Part shown: positions 63,778-64,000 of the stretch, piece by piece
Position numbering within the stretch: position 1 is the stretch's first letter
Layout: each line of letters opens with the position of its first letter
Assembly (NCBI GenBank): GCA_947500825.1
Contig: CANMTR010000012.1
Span: 1-64,000 of the forward strand
DNA length: 64,000 nt
Source: an uncultured Paracoccaceae bacterium
GTDB lineage: Bacteria; Pseudomonadota; Alphaproteobacteria; Rhodobacterales; Rhodobacteraceae
Reading direction: 5' to 3'
Program-made: the position numbers and the translations under genes
The notes under the pieces: model-generated
What the model was told of the DNA's origin: nothing
Databases searched by the model: none
Seen by the model: only the letters and a program-made list of their open reading frames with translations

Positions 63778-64000
63778 ATGCAGGACGCCGCCCCGATCAC
63801 CGCCGCCGACCAGCCCCGCAGCCGGGGCGAGGTCCGCGTGGCCGTCTCCCCGCGCGGGCTTTCGGGCCTGCGCCAGTCGGGGGCGATGAAGGCGCTCTTT
63901 CCCCGCCGCGGCGCGGAGGAGGCGGTGCTCGTCAACACCTCGGGCGGCGTCACCGGCGGCGACCGCCTGCGCGTCTCGGCCAGCGTCGCGGCCGGCGCCC
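63778..64000 (+). CDS. ureD: Urease accessory protein UreD, 5' part
   Basis: The window ends inside this gene. The 74 visible residues match the UreD N-terminus: RGEVRVAVSPRGLSGLRQSG, MKALFPRRGAEEAVLVNTSG and GVTGGDRLRVS. UreD helps insert nickel into urease together with UreEFG. A urease operon should follow beyond the right edge. It is divergent from matB with about 105 bases between. Confidence 0.9.
   Translation, partial: MQDAAPITAADQPRSRGEVRVAVSPRGLSGLRQSGAMKALFPRRGAEEAVLVNTSGGVTGGDRLRVSASVAAGA

Overview
The window looks like chromosomal DNA from a marine-type alphaproteobacterium of the Rhodobacteraceae (Roseobacter group). It is GC-rich throughout, with long antisense shadow ORFs. Supporting markers by eye are the dnaB-alr-orf-radA-cvpA block, the SUV3-like helicase/S4/ferredoxin/CarD block, two VPLPA-CTERM proteins, a fused NuoE/NuoF-type formate dehydrogenase subunit and a class II FBPase. 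All identifications come from reading the translated ORFs; no database search was run.

Layout. 1-724: scar of an IS5-type transposase and an unassigned stretch, then an XdhC/molybdopterin-binding pair (725-2679). 2719-9514: leuA with a Leu-rich leader peptide and hairpin upstream, an OmpA-like lipoprotein, an AraC/MGMT fusion, nth, a PfkB kinase, and a three-gene set of DUF1638 protein, small membrane protein and corrinoid protein. 9682-14831: a VPLPA-CTERM SGNH hydrolase divergent from a four-gene operon encoding a circularly permuted ATP-grasp, an alpha-E protein, a transglutaminase and the proteasome-like Anbu peptidase. 14934-22136: lipid-related genes, TPR and beta-barrel proteins, SUV3-type helicase, S4 protein, 7Fe ferredoxin and CarD. 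22323-29438: tRNA-Glu(TTC), manC, cvpA, radA, a membrane coiled-coil protein, alr and dnaB, with a DnaA-box-like inverted pair upstream of dnaB. 29680-43861: pyrE/glpX, hom, a ThiE-like protein, trmJ-like, ctaA, an M32 peptidase, a CBS/DUF21 protein, xerD with two upstream partners, aroKB and an extensin-like protein. 43858-49858: hisC, glpK, an exported protein, glpD and a second VPLPA-CTERM protein. 49970-64000: YnjBCD-like ABC transporter, a hydroxyacid dehydrogenase, folD-formate dehydrogenase, a matB/aldolase/lrgA/lrgB operon and the start of ureD at the right edge.

How the genes fit together. One-carbon metabolism recurs: the corrinoid protein (probable methyl carrier from methylated amines or similar), FolD and an NAD-type formate dehydrogenase would together pass methyl groups through tetrahydrofolate to formate and CO2. 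Glycerol use (glpD, glpK), gluconeogenesis (glpX), and leucine, threonine/methionine, shikimate and histidine biosynthesis make up most of the rest.

The most interesting system is the Anbu/ATP-grasp/alpha-E/transglutaminase operon. Its genes are tightly packed and look intact, and the family has been noted before, but its product and substrate are unknown. The leuA leader, the small gene in the corrinoid operon, the 44-codon gene upstream of the xerD partner, and the paired inverted repeats at 37321-37373 are smaller features that automatic annotation tends to miss.
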